A stretch of 64,000 nt of DNA from Atherix ibis (GCA_958298945.1 OY282607.1:34939000-35002999), one strand, 5' to 3'. Positions 10,806 to 22,560 are shown, numbered from the stretch's first letter. Numbers and translations: made by a program. Notes: generated from the letters alone by a model not told the origin.

Positions 10806-10890
10806 TAAGTCAATACGGTTATTATAGAGTTCACCCTGTTGGCGTTCTATAATAGGATGGAGAGGGAATTTGTGGTCAGAAAACCCTGAA

Positions 10891-12631
10891 AATTAAAATG
10901 GCAAATTCTTATTTATAGAAACAAAAATAAAAATTAAAAATTAATAAATACTATTATACAATATTTAATTTGTCGATATTTCAAAATCTTATAAGTTCAT
11001 TCAATAGTTTTTCTTTTTAGTCAATTTGTAAATTTTCATTTGCATCAATTATAATTTTTGTGTTACATTTTTGGGAGTTGTTAAATTAATAGAAAATTAA
11101 TCAAATATTATATAAATTCCATTCTAAAACCGAAATTATCAGCCATTTTATTCCCAAATTTAATACGAAATATTACAATAACAAAAAAACCAATTTATTC
11201 ACAAACTAGAATGGCGGCTGCATTTTAATACAATTCATTTGATTTTATTTACACTTTTCTTTGTTGTTGCTTTATTATAGAAATGAAAATCATCCACCCA
11301 CACAAGTTAACTAAACAAATTCCGTTTCACTTGCATTTTTATTGAATTTAATTAAGGCTACTCTCAGTCAATATTAAATACGCCCAAGGATGTTATTTGC
11401 AAACAATCACACAACTTTCGTTGACTGCCAAACTAAGAAGACCTAAGAAAATGGGTAAATAATTGGCAAATCAAGTACAAATCAAAACTTAATAAAACGG
11501 CTACTTTGTCATTCTATTTAGCACGTGACAGACGGATTTGTAGCAGAAATCGCCGCCCCACTATGGCTACAAACGATATTCGGCACACGGTCTTAAATAA
11601 ACAAAGCAGAATAGACGACAGTCTTTTTGCTGCCCTCTCAGTTATCAGTGGCATTGGTTTATACCAAATTGCTGGAGGGGAAAATCATCTCAGAATGGAA
11701 ACGACTAGTCCATATAATAATATCCAACACACATGACTGAGTATCCTTAATGTGAATGAGTAAATTCGAATGTGAAATTCTCGCTGCCGTATGCATCTAC
11801 CCAAGAAAATCCCTCACTTAATTTGTAACGCATTCTTCGCATTCTGCCTCCCCCTCCCCTTGTGATTATTGGATTTTCTTCAATCCAAATTCGGTTATTA
11901 TTCGATGACCTGAAATTGGTAATAAGTACTGGAAACGACTATTTAAACGGTTAAGTGATTCTATTTGCCAATTTTTTTATATTCTTCAATTAAAATGGGG
12001 CTCCTACAGAGACTTAAAATTCTGTTGCGGGAATATTTCCAAAAAAATAAATAGTATTAAGTTCCAATTACTTTTGTGGATAATATCAAAACGATTGGTT
12101 TTATGATATTGTTAAACATAAAAATTAGAAGAAAAAATTGTGAAAAATTCAATAAAAATAATTTAGTGCAAATAATACCAATACGCAGTTTTTTTTCTTC
12201 ATATACACATAGTTTAGGTAAGTATATCCTTTATTGGTTTTGCATAGCATAATAAGAATTAATAAAATTCAATTTTAATAGAAAATAATACACAAAAGGA
12301 TAATAGTACCCAAAATAGAGTTCAAAACTTTCCTGGCTTTATTTGAAAATACACATAAATTATTCGTTAAATATTTTTATATAGCATAATCTATAATTTT
12401 TAATTAAGATAATCTAAACAAAAATTATAGATTGAGCCTATAAAAATATCTAAACTGCAATTCTTATAAGTACAGTTGATTTATGCTTACTTGATCTTAG
12501 AAGAAAAACGTTATAGTTTGAGCTTTATAAAATTAGTTAAAAAATAAGTAAAAAAATTGTGAGGCAATTTTAGGCCGCTTTCTGCATGTAATTTTATGTG
12601 GCTTTTAACTATTATATATATACTAAGGATA
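10891..12631. other. AT-rich interval without recognised genes
   Basis: No gene supported. The stretch 11500-11880 is somewhat more balanced in composition, with a 76-codon ORF at 11506-11736 of no recognisable family. The remainder is A/T-run sequence. Confidence 0.5.
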
Positions 12632-13870
12632 TAAGCTTAAATCCGCTGTTTGGTCATAAAGGGCGTGAGTGAGCGTATTAAGCTACCATGCGCACGCCAT
12701 ACTTTTTTTATGAGTTTGACATCTGTAAATATTAATCAGTGCACATTGTCAGCAATTTCGTACAGCAACATACATTTTTCCTTTGGTAATGATGTTTAGT
12801 TTGTTGCCAGAAAAAGTGCTCTGCTTCTGCTTCATTTTGAAGAAATCGGTTTGCCGAATCGTATCAAATGCTTATGGAGGCTAATGTTGATGATGCTTTA
12901 GCGGAAACAACGTGCCGATATAGTTTTCGTCGGTTCAAAGACGGCAATTTTGACTTGTGGGACAAGAAGCGTGAAAATCGGCCTGGGGTTGAGGACCATC
13001 AATTGCAAGCTCTTGTGGTCGAAGACGACAGCCAATCGCAAAAAATGCAATTGGGTGTTACTCAACCAGCCATTTCGATGCGTCTGCGTACCATGGAGAA
13101 TATTGAAAAGATCGGAAAATGGGTGCAACATGAATTGAACGATAGGCAGATGGAGCGATGCCAAAACACATGCGAAATCTTGCTCGCCAGACAACAAAGA
13201 AAGTCGTTCCCGCATCGGATTGTGACAGGCGATGAAAAATGGATATATTTCGAGAATCCTAAATGCAAGAAATTGTGGGTTGATCCCGGCCAACCATCAA
13301 CATCTTCCCCAAGACCAAATCGCTTCGGACGGAAGACAATGCGGTGCGTTCGGTGGGATCAGCAGGGTATCGTCTACTATGAGATGTTGAAACCTGGTGA
13401 AACTGTCAATGCGTACCGTACCCACCAACAACTGATCAAATTGCACCGTGCTTTGCGTGAAAAAAGGACGGATTATCAACAAAGACATGACAAGCTGATT
13501 TTCCTCCACGACAACGTACCATCACACGCGTCAAAAATGGTCCGAAACTACTTGGAGACACTCAAATTGGAGATGCTACCCCACCCCGCTTATTCACCAG
13601 ACCTGGCACCTTTCGACTACCACCTGTTTTCGTCGATGGACCACGCGCTCGCTGAGCAGCACTTCGTTTCTTACAAAGACGTCCAAAAAAGGCTTGATGA
13701 GTGGTTTGCCTCGAAAGAGAAGGAATTTTGTTGGAGTGGTATCCACAAATTTCCCAAGAGATGGGAAAAATGTGTAGCTAGGGATGGCAAATACTTTGAA
13801 TAAATTTGTTTTTGCTTTCTATGAAAAAACCATATGTTTTTTTGACTTAAAAACAGCGGATTTAAGCTTA
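12632..13870 (+). mobile_element. Mos1-like (mauritiana-type) mariner
   Basis: A 1239-bp mariner has perfect 20-bp inverted termini TAAGCTTAAATCCGCTGTTT and TA duplications at 12630-12631 and 13871-13872. Length and layout match intact mariners of ~1.28 kb. The transposase fills the centre on the plus strand. Confidence 0.92.
12789..13803 (+). pseudogene. Mauritiana-type mariner transposase, near full length
   Basis: The protein resembles the Drosophila Mos1 transposase over most of its length: ELNDRQMERCQNTCEILLAR, IVTGDEKWIYFENPK (first Asp), LIFLHDNVPSHASKMV (second) and HPAYSPDLAPFDYHLF (third, 34 residues on), ending CVARDGKYFE and TAA at 13803. All three catalytic Asp are kept, although the usual PSD is PFD. 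The N-terminus is broken. From the ATG at 12789 the reading stops after ~31 codons, and the rest is open only from 12868 in another frame. A short deletion also damages the second helix-turn-helix region. A single origin with small lesions is likely. Confidence 0.88.
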
Positions 13871-13872
13871 TA

Positions 13873-14251
13873 TACCTGGTACTGCAAAGGTATGGATAAC
13901 TAAATTTTTTTCCTGCATAGTAAATTTACGATTACACCATTTGAGAAATAATCGGCTCAAAGCAGAACTTTTTAACATCGATAACACCATTCGAGGAATA
14001 GACGAATTATTGCCTCAACCCGAACATTTTTGTTCGAATCTTTGGAGAGGAATTTAAATGTCTCGAATTCGAGCATAAGCTCGAATTCACAAAAAAATGT
14101 TGAGCAGTGATTACACAGAAGCTCGATCAAAGTTTGCGGAGTTTAAAATGCGAATTACAATAAAACTAAAACGAATGTTTCCAAAAAAAAACTTAAGATT
14201 GTATGTAATATCCCGAAAAAGCTTCTCGAATTCATGGTAGGCCCGCCACAA
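13873..14251. other. Short intergenic stretch with a hairpin
   Basis: No gene seen. It holds a perfect 10-bp inverted repeat, GAATTCGAGC (14065-14074) and GCTCGAATTC (14079-14088), with a 4-base loop. Confidence 0.5.
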
Positions 14252-14253
14252 TA

Positions 14254-15140
14254 CCAGGTCTGTTCAAAAAGTATCGCGCATTTTGAATTTCCACGGGTTA
14301 CGTATATTCGATTTTCGATTTTTTGTGGCGTTATGTTGGTACTCATGTCTCTCACTTATGCCGATAAGTTCGGCCATTTTGAATGTTCAGTTAATTTTTG
14401 ACAGCCGCTTTGCTTGCATGTGTTTTGGCTCGTCTTCGATTTTTGCTCAATTTCGACCAAAAACAGCATCGCATTAACATTACTAAGGAGCTGTTGGACT
14501 CTGTCCGCGAAGATCCAAATTTGCTCCAGATGATCATAACTGGTAACGAATAATGGGTTTATGGTTATGACGTGGAAACCAAAGCTCAATCAGCCCAATG
14601 CAAGCTGCCGCACGAGCCAAGACCGAAAAAAAAGCCAAGTTCGGTCGAATGTGAAGGTTCTGCTTACAGTTTTCTTCGATTTCAGGGGCGTAGTACATCA
14701 TGAGTTCTTGCCACAGGGTAGAAAGGTCAATAAGGAATATTACCTGCAAGTTATGCGCAAGTTTCGTGAAGCAATCCGCCAAAAACCCCCCGATTTGTGG
14801 AAGAACAAAAATTGGCTTTTGCCATTTTTGCCCTAAAACAACTAACTCATAATGCCGCAGCCACCGTATTCCTCAGTCCTGGCCCCCTGTGACTTTTTCT
14901 TGTTCCAGAAATTGAAAAACCACATGAAAGGACGACATTACGCTACGATTGAGGAGATAAAGACGACATCAAAGAAGGAGCTGAACAAGATCACAAAAAA
15001 TGATTTTTTGAAATGCTTCGAGGATTGAAAAAAAACGTTGGCACAAGTGTATAATATCTGGTGGGGATTACTTTGAAGGGGAAAAAGTAAATATTCATGA
15101 AAAAATACAAAATTCGTTATACTTGTTTGAACAGACCTCG
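14254..15140 (+). mobile_element. Deleted mariner, AGGTCTGTTCAAA termini
   Basis: Inverted termini read CCAGGTCTGTTCAAAAAGTA on the left and, as reverse complement, CGAGGTCTGTTCAAACAAGT on the right. TA duplications lie at 14252-14253 and 15141-15142. At 887 bp the element has lost about a third of a complete copy. Confidence 0.87.
14490..15080 (+). pseudogene. Mariner transposase remnant (lost catalytic residues)
   Basis: Reading in shifting frames gives ITGNE*WVYGYDVETKAQS, where the first catalytic Asp of the usual TGDE is Asn and a stop follows. Then come VKVLLTVFFDFRGVVHHEFL, VNKEYYLQVMRKFREAIRQK and DLWKNKNWLL. The segment holding the second Asp (HHDNAPAH in relatives) is deleted. The third block survives as SVLAPCDFFLFQKLKNHMKG, followed by a degraded TIEEIKTTSKKELNKI tail. 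Two of three catalytic residues are gone. The pseudogene near 49.8-50.8 kb belongs to a related group. Confidence 0.83.
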
Positions 15141-15230
15141 TAGAACCTCATATGTTATTATAGCTCCGTTTACAGCTGAACTTAATTTCAGATCCCATTT
15201 CTTTTAAAAATCCTACAGCATGATAGAATT

Positions 15231-16330
15231 ACGGGGGCAGTCTCAGAAGTAACCAACCTAACAAAAAAACACAATAAATTTGGGAAAAAATAATTTTATT
15301 TCCCTACATGGTTGCCTTTTAGCTCGAAAGACTTTTCCCAGCGATGTTCAATAAAATTGATACGGCGTTTACAGTAATATCCGTTGAACTCCTCAAAATA
15401 GCCATTAACCACCTCTTCATTGTTGGCAGATCTTTTACCACCAAGCTATTTTTCCAAGTTTGGAAAGAAAATTAATCCAAGGGATCTAAATCTGGCAAAT
15501 AGACTGCGTAACGAAGCAATTCGAACTTTAAATAATTGATTTTGGCCATCGCGGTAACGGATGTGCAAACTTGCGTTAAAGAACCACAATTTCTTTTTCG
15601 CCAAATGCGGCAGTTTTTTTAGTTTCATCACTTAAAAGCTTCAATAAGCTCGCATAATACTCCCCATTGATGTGTTTCCTTTTTAAAGGAAAAAAATCAA
15701 TGAAAAATATCCTATACGCATCCCAAAAAACTGACGCCATGGCCTTGCCAACAGATGAAACTGACTTCAGCTTCTTTGGAGCCGATTCTCCCTTTCAATT
15801 CATTATATTGACCGTTTTTTCATCGCAAACGTAAAGCAAAAACTCGGTTTCCTTGCTGCGAAACATCGCCAACCACTCTTTTGACACATCCTCAAGATTC
15901 TGTTTATGTTCCATTGTGAGCAAACGTGGCACCCATCTTGCGCCAGCTTACTCATGTCCAAATTTCCAGTCAATATACGATGTACGGAACTTTTTTAAAT
16001 GCCTATCATATCTGCTAGCTTGCGCACTTTCAGTAGACGATCATCCAATACCATTTTGTGGATTTTCTTAAGGTTTCCTGGCCAATATTTTATTCTTATA
16101 AATAAAACAGCAGACTTCCCCAGAGCAGAGTCTAGCTAGGCTTTGATTTTGATTTGACTGAGACCTTTCAAATGAAAGTATTGTATCAAATAACGATGAC
16201 CAATTTTTTCCATGTTTACAAATTCACTGAGAGCACCTACTCGTAAAGGCTGTCAAACAAATACTAACCAGCGCAGCCTCATTAAACGTCAAACTGAAGC
16301 TTTGTAAGGTTAGTACTTTCGACCATAGTA
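15231..16330 (-). mobile_element. Decayed mariner on the minus strand
   Basis: About 1.1 kb of minus-strand transposase debris is bounded by related ends: left GTCTCAGAAGTAACCAACCT, right (reverse complement) GGTCGAAAGTACTAACCTTA. Minus-strand readings show an out-of-frame C-terminus equivalent to YSPDLAPSDYFLFPNLKK (readable as YLPDLDPLD*FSFQTWKN, about 15450-15530), a tail near 15330-15440, and a start equivalent to the ATG at ~16215 (MEKIGHRYLIQYFHLKGLSQ). Stops and frameshifts are numerous, so it is older than the family A copies. End coordinates are approximate. Confidence 0.75.
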
Positions 16331-17425
16331 AATTTTTTCAAACAACAGCAGCCATTTATTTATTGTATTGTATCATGAAATTGATGATTATGTTAATTTG
16401 AAATTAATATTCTACCCGCTATCAAAGAAACAATTTTATGTTCAAAAGATTACTGGGTTGCCTGTAGTTTGAAATGAATTGCAGTAAACGGATTTATTTC
16501 TGCAACCATAAATGGATGATTATTGATTAGGTATCAAAATTAATAGTAATTAAGTTAATTTAAATCAATGAAAAAATACAAAATTTCAAATCCGAAATCA
16601 GCCCAACTGGACAAAATTCTCACACAGAACAATATCCAATTTGAAAGTTTTCATTAAACCATCAATTGTCAATAAAATTTATCCGCCTGTCCAAATAATG
16701 ATCATTTCTAAATCAAATATAAACAAAATCACACCGGAATTTTATCAAATTTTCGGCTTATACGAGTGCACGTCCAGTCAGTTGTGCATTCTGCAGTTTA
16801 ATGTTCATCGACGGCCATATTTACCCATCATCCTACGTGTATATTAGACGATATTAACTGGATTTTCCTAAATTGGCTATGAATTAGGCTCTAAAACTAC
16901 ATATCGAAAGGGGATGAAAATGATTGTTGATTTTATGTATTTTCGGTATTGAAAATATCACGACAGATTATCACCCTTTCACTGCGCATCAGTTTATTCT
17001 GGGAATGAGAATGACTCGCTTGTTTACAAACAAACACACAAACTGACCCTTAATGTGGCGTGTCAAAGGGAGTGAGAAATTTAATAATTGAATTTTTATA
17101 TTCAATGTAGTTGAAAGTGCACAATTGGAAGTAAGGTTTGCCTTTTGTATCTCATTTTATTTATTTTTAATGATAATATGAGCTTGTGAACGAAACTTAA
17201 AAGAAACAAGATCGAGTATCGGTGATGGTTTCTTTTATCAAATTTCTAGCTTTGAATGCTGTAAGCCACACGTCAGTTTTTATATGGATCCGCATGTAAA
17301 TATACACAATATTTTTAAATCTTTCTTACAAAAAGTATCTTATTTATACAAAAACACCTTTACAAAACCCGAGTTAGCTTAGTTTATAATAATCTTTGTC
17401 TTGCAATTAATGACCTCTAAAATTA
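16331..17425. other. AT-rich interval without recognised genes
   Basis: No gene, RNA or repeat family recognised. A 68-codon ORF at 16641-16847 has no family signature. Confidence 0.5.
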
Positions 17426-18178
17426 AGCTTGGAAGCTGTGGTTGGGATTTGAAGTTGTGATTGAGATTTGAAGCTGTGGTTGGGATTGAAAGCTCTAGTA
17501 GAGATTGAAGCCATGTTTGGGATTAGAATCCGTGGTTGGGGTTTAGAAGCTGTGATTGGGGTTTAGAAGCTGTTGTTGGGATTTGAAGCTGTGATTTGAA
17601 TTTGAAGCTGTGGCTGCGATTGAGAGCTGTGATTGGATTAGAAGCTGTTATTGGGGTAGGGTTTGAAGCCGTGGTTGGGATTGAAAGCCATGGTAGGGAT
17701 TTGCAGATGTGGTTGGAATTTGAAGCTGCGGTTGGGATTTGAAGCTGTAGTTGGTTTTGAAAGACGTGGTGGAAGTTTGAAGATGTGGTTGGGATTTGAA
17801 GATGTGATTGAGATTTGAAGCTGTGGTTGGGATTGAAAGCTCTAGTGGGGATTGAAGCCATATTTGGGATTGGAATCCGTGGTTGGGGCTTAGAAGCTGT
17901 TATTGGGATTTGAAGCCGTAGTTGGGATTGGAAGCTGTGGTTTGGATTTGAAGGTGTGGTTAGGTTTTGAAAGTGTGGTTGAGATTTGAAGGTGTGGTTA
18001 GGATTTAAAGCCATAGTTGGGACTGGAAGCTGTGTTTGGGATTTGAAGATGTGGTTGGGATGGGAACATGTGGTTTGTATTTGAAGCTGTCATTGGGATT
18101 GGAAGCCGTGGTTGAGATTTGAAGCGAAAGTTGGCATTGGAGGCCGTGGTTATGAATTGAAGCTGTGGTTAGGATTGC
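17426..18178. repeat. Degenerate ~18-bp minisatellite
   Basis: About 40 degenerate copies of a unit close to GAAGCTGTGGTTGGGATT run for ~750 bp. Unit length wavers around 17-19 bp. A higher-order repeat is visible: the block starting near 17461 (TTGAGATTTGAAGCTGTGG, then AAAGCTCTAGT, GATTGAAGCCAT, AATCCGTGGTTGGGG) recurs ~347 bp later from 17808. On the minus strand the array is open for long stretches (17523-18014 and 18005-18235), giving a Pro/Asn/Ser/Thr/Gln-rich repeat of the kind IPTTASNPNHSF. That openness follows from the repeat composition and is not good evidence for a gene. Confidence 0.9.
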
Positions 18179-18194
18179 TATCGCTCTTTTAAAT

Positions 18195-18375
18195 CGACGT
18201 AAACCATCATATTTACTGACAGCCAAACTATTCACGGCTCATTCAATGATCAACTCAAGAAGATTCGGCATAACCTACTCAATAATAAAAGTGTCGAGTT
18301 GCTTTGGGAGCCGGAGTATATAAAAGTTATGAGAAATTAATGAGCTGATCAATTAGCTAGAAAAGCTCTTTTCAG
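18195..18375 (+). pseudogene. LINE RNase H domain remnant
   Basis: Plus-strand reading gives TIIFTDSQTIHGSF, LLNNKSVELLWEPEYIKV and, after two stops, ADQLARKAL. These match the order of RNase H motifs carried by many I- and jockey-type LINEs (FTDSQ, a W-x-P-x-H-like block, ADxLAR). No reverse transcriptase is adjacent; the minisatellite abuts its upstream side. Fragmentary and inactive. Confidence 0.55.
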
Positions 18376-19002
18376 CATCTGATGCTACCACTATTCCTAA
18401 TTTACCTCGCCTATTGTCGGAATGGGAAACAATATCTTCATCCAAACGTAGATATGTAAATTGGACTACTAATAACACCTTTTTAGCATCGCACTGACCA
18501 ATAATCAACAATTCAGTCTGCCCAACATCCTCTTCAAAACTCTGAGTACGAAAACTACTCATAATCTGGATATGATCCACTACTCTCACCCATAGCTTCC
18601 CTTTTGGAACCCACATACACATCCAGACCTATGTTATAGTATAAATTATAACTGATCTAGTCTACTAAAAAAAGACCTGCTTGATCTCAACTGGTATGGT
18701 GGATCATATCCAAAAGTCCTTAATATAAAAAAACGAACAAATACTTATATTAAAACTTTCATACTTTTTATAATATTTTTTATTAAGTTAAGGGCTTTCA
18801 GTAAAATGCTTTTCAGTAAATATATGCCAGATCTAAAAATTTGAAAAAAAGATCAATTGTGTTTATTGAAAATTTCTAAAATCACATTGAGTGAAGAACA
18901 CTTAACTCACTCGATTAACCAAAACTACGGAGAATACATAAAATTTACATCAAAAGCAGGTATAATCGTATATGGTCCTTGAATACTTTAATAATAAACT
19001 AT

Positions 19003-19126
19003 AAATTTTTAATTAAGTTTAAAAAATTTAATATTTAAAATTATTTCGGATATTTTAATTTATTTTTACTATAAAGTAAATTAAAATATCCCAAATAATT
19101 TTAAATATTTTTAAACTTAAAAATTT
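19003..19126. repeat. AT-rich foldback (large imperfect palindrome)
   Basis: A left arm of ~60 bases (19003-19062) and a right arm of ~50 (19077-19126) are inverted copies around a 14-base spacer. Core arms read TATTTTAATTTA and TAAATTAAAATA, extended by AAATTATTTCGGA against TCCCAAATAATTT. A few bases are inserted in the left arm. It could be a tiny foldback transposon or a chance AT palindrome grown by repair; no clear target duplication is seen. Confidence 0.7.
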
Positions 19127-20432
19127 ACGAATTTAGAAAAATTTATTAAATTATTTTGAAAAAATTATTTAATAGAACCTTAAAAAAATATTTATTTATA
19201 TATAAAAAAAAAGAAAATTGACTGTTCTAAAATAGGTACCACACTTACAAAAATTATAAAAAACTAAAAAAAACTTGGCTAATTTTTTATGAAAATATTT
19301 TTAATTAAAAAAACTTAATAGCGTACAGTTTTTTTCATAAATTGTTATGAATTTTCTGCAAATCAATTAAACTTTAAGAGTGGTGGGCAAAAAAAAATTA
19401 GTTTAAAATTTTGATAGGCAAGAATCTAATTGATTGAATCTGAAAAACGGTCAAACAAATTACTTATAATTAATTAAAACCGTTTTATCTATCCATAATA
19501 TCGGACTAAATAACTAATTTTGTGCTTCAAAAAATAAAAGTGAATATAAATTTTTCACCAAAAATTAATTATTTTTATTTTTGTTAATATTAGAAACGCT
19601 TGCTCAGGGATGTCCTCATAGTATGCTAATTTAGCACCGCTCGTGCCCAGATTTGAACCGCCTTGATTGTAGTCAATTATGGTGAACTAACTGAATGGCT
19701 ATGCTGGTGTTTATCTTTAGCGAAATTATTAAATAATATTTTACAAAGACTGAACAAGAATGATCATATCCACAAGTATATTCTGATTTTTACATAATAA
19801 AAGCTAGTATCGAAATACTGTGTACTCAGAATGTGCTCGCAAAATGCTGCCAAATTCCTGTCATTAGTTACTTTCGACGTTATGAAAAATAATTAATTTG
19901 GTCATCGTTAATGCACGAGTAACAAATGAACAAAATTTAATTTCATAAAAAAATTCATCCAAAAAAATATCACGACATTAGGAGGGGGAATTTCCTAAGG
20001 AGACATTTCCCAATAGTGTTAAGATGCGGTTTTTTTTAGATACTTTTCTTCAATGTTTATGACACGTACTCATTTTTTATATTCAAATTAAAATAGAATT
20101 GACTCTTCCAATAAGAATCGCTAATTCAAAATGAAATTCATATACGACTGGTCATAGTAAAATATATATTAAGAAAGTTTTGGTATTCAAATAATTCTTG
20201 GTATTAGGAAGAACAAGAAAATTTTACAAAATTTTAAAAGGAATTTTTCTGAAAAATTAAATAAGCTCTTGCACTATTTAAATTTATTACTATAATATGG
20301 TTGGGGCTCAGATGTCTCCTTAAATGGAAATTTTTCTAAGTCCAAACACAATCAGATACCAAATATCCAAAGGTTAAGTAGTTTTTGTATCATTTATTGA
20401 AGATTGACTCTGTATAAAAGTGCAAGATTTGG

Positions 20433-20477
20433 ATAGCTTCTCAAGTGTTAGCCAATATATAACACTTGAGAAGCTAT
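20433..20477. repeat. Perfect 18-bp stem hairpin
   Basis: ATAGCTTCTCAAGTGTTA (20433-20450) is followed by a 9-base spacer and its exact complement TAACACTTGAGAAGCTAT (20460-20477). The arm is not AT-simple, so chance is unlikely. It is too short for a typical animal microRNA precursor. Confidence 0.8.
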
Positions 20478-20879
20478 AACTTAATATTGGTTAATTAAAA
20501 TGGATTAACGAGGAGGTGTTAATAAATAATATATACACGAATGATAAAACTCACCTAGCTTGGCGGATCATAGAGCTCAATGCTGTAAGCTTAGGTAAAT
20601 CCGGTTATTTGATTACCTTACATTTCTATGAATAAGCAAACGTAGATTAACATATTAATCCTTCAGGTCACATTTCATCAAAAGTTTGTCATTTTATATT
20701 ATTGATCGTTAATAATTGTAAAAATTGTCTACAAAAGTCAAAGCCCCATAAAAAAAATTGTCTTTTAGGAATGAGGCTAATTTTTTTCTTTGTGGGTATG
20801 TCACTAAACAAATATAGTATATCATTACGAGGCTCTGACACCCCCAAATGATTGTGGAGTGACTATCTACAATACAATA

Positions 20880-21240
20880 GTATGCATTTTTGTGTAAAGG
20901 TGCATATCTTTGAAAATAAGGAAGCAGAGATAGTTACCATCAATTCTGAACAGTATAGCCGTGTAATAAGCAATTTTTTTGGGTTCAAAGTTAATGATAT
21001 TAATATGGGTCTACACCACAAGCTACACATAATACGCCACAAGTCATATAATACGACAAATTGGCCTCCAAGATTGTGCGATTTGACGCTGTTGAACTTT
21101 TTATGGTAAGATTATGTAAAAGATTGTATTTGCACAGACAATCTAAACAGTTAAGTAATGGTCGAATTATAAAACACTACTTTAAAAGAATCGAGTTCTG
21201 CAAGAAGTTTGATACTAGTAATTTAACTAATGCTATTTGA
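20880..21240 (+). pseudogene. Decayed Tc1/mariner transposase fragment
   Basis: The plus strand reads FENKEAEIVTINSEQYSRVI and then NWPPRLCDLTLLNFLW followed by a stop. These correspond to the FENxxGxxVTVNxERYRxMI and WPPRSCDLTPLDYFLW motifs of the family at 6602-8959 and 46487-47708. The catalytic Asp of LDYFLW is Asn here, and the QQDGATCH block is lost. No termini identified. Confidence 0.7.
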
Positions 21241-21299
21241 TTGTATAATGGCAAAATATAAACAATATAATAAAATAAATATTTAATCAAAATATGAAT

Positions 21300-22034
21300 T
21301 TAAAGTACATTTTTATTAATTTTACTTCCCAAAGCATAAATTGGATAACCCTTTATATTGAATTAGAGAAAAAAAATTCCAAATTGTATGCAATTTGGAT
21401 GTAAACCTAGGTTTGCATTAATAAGGATAATTGATAACTGATAACTTAAAGCCAACTAACTTATTTAGTTCATTCCTAGATAATCTTAAACTAAGGATAT
21501 AAAATTTCTCTTAATTATACGCATGCATAAGCTTAAACTGTTTAAAAAATAATTTAAAAAATCCTATAAAAAATAGAAAAACTAACTTTATTGAATCCAA
21601 ATATGAAACCTTAGTTAATTGCTTCTAGGTTATAAAGATCCTAGGTTGGTATATAAGTTAAGACCATTAACGGCACTTGAAGAGGGAATTAACTTTATTA
21701 TACGTAAAATATTTTAGTAAAAGAATTAATAATTAATTATTAAGTAAATTTTAATAATAAAAATAATTTTTAACTTATATGCATACGGAATAATTTGTAG
21801 AATAATTGGAACCATTATTATTGTTTTTTATACCGTGAAGCCATTTTAATCAGTAAGAGGAATGATGAATTGGCAGGGGAGGCCCTCCATCATTCCAAAT
21901 TTTCCTCATCTACTGACCAAATCGCATTTAATAATATCATAGATAATTAGGTTAGGCCAACATCGTCTTTCTTCTTATTTATGTGCATCCCGGAGTTTTT
22001 TTTTCTAACAATATTTTTTATATTTTTTTATATT
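21300..22034. other. AT-rich interval without recognised genes
   Basis: Nothing supportable seen. Confidence 0.5.
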
Positions 22035-22340
22035 AATGTTATCCCCTTTAAATTAGTTCCCTTGGGCTCCTCGTAGTAGTGCTGGAAGGATTTAACTGCA
22101 ATCGCCTTCAGTTCTTCAATTACACTCCTTTTTAAGCTATCAACAAAACCAAAATAATGTCCTTTAAAGTATTTTTTTTTCGATTTATGGGAACTTATAT
22201 CAGGTTAATATGAAAAATGGGTTCTATCTGAACATTTTTTCTGAGCCCTTCAAGGACTTCTTTATTTAAAAAAATATGGTTGACAGTTTGTGCTGGAGAC
22301 ACAAAAGCTCTAACTTGTTCCACGTTTTTATCATTTTCAA
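22035..22340 (-). pseudogene. Mariner transposase fragment (minus)
   Basis: The minus strand reads EQVRAFVSPAQTVNHIFLNK then EVLEGLRKNV (about 22215-22320), and further down KGHYFGFVDSLKRSVIEELK followed by AIAVKSFQHYYEE (about 22075-22175). These equal the PPGQTVNxxFYxEVLxRLRxxV and KGHHFxTVExIxxxVTxxLKAIPxxEFQxCYEEW blocks of mariner transposases. The segment between, with the second and third catalytic Asp, is missing. The fragment at 41.4-41.8 kb appears to be of the same lineage. Confidence 0.7.
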
Positions 22341-22560
22341 TGTTGTTTGCTTTTCACTGACTTTCGGCCCTCAAAAAATATGTTATACTCCCAAAAATCT
22401 TATACAATTCGTTATTTAGCCTTTCCCAAAATTATTCCTCAAGTTGGACTCTAACTATTATAGACCTAATGAGCTCTAAAATTATATTTTTACTTTTTCA
22501 AACAATTTACCATGCTCCCATTAATTTTGCAGTCTCAAATATCTTCTCTCAACTAACAAT

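Larger units (their letters stand above)
3685..10890 (-). mobile_element. Jockey-clade LINE relic, interrupted three times
   Basis: One non-LTR retrotransposon relic reads on the minus strand through four separated blocks in the correct N-to-C order: start of the endonuclease (10806-10890), rest of the endonuclease (8962-9577), reverse-transcriptase fingers (6079-6600) and palm/thumb to the C-terminus (about 3770-4617). The gaps are filled by a mariner (9580-10805), a Tc1/mariner element (6602-8959) and an R1-clade LINE (4618-6078). About 2 kb of LINE sequence remains, less than a full ORF2, and a segment between endonuclease and reverse transcriptase is missing. An A-run on the minus strand near 3683-3700 may be the tail. 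Stops and frameshifts are frequent, so it is dead. Confidence 0.85.
18376..20820. other. AT-rich interval with two large inverted repeats
   Basis: No gene is supported. A 90-codon minus ORF at 18353-18622 overlaps the RNase H remnant and is its shadow. The interval holds the foldback at 19003-19126 and the hairpin at 20433-20477. Confidence 0.5.

Noticed and set aside
17523..18235. Long minus-strand ORFs inside the minisatellite as a repeat protein gene
   Set aside because: Openness is a by-product of an 18-bp unit whose length is a multiple of three; there is no start context, signal or flanking exon.
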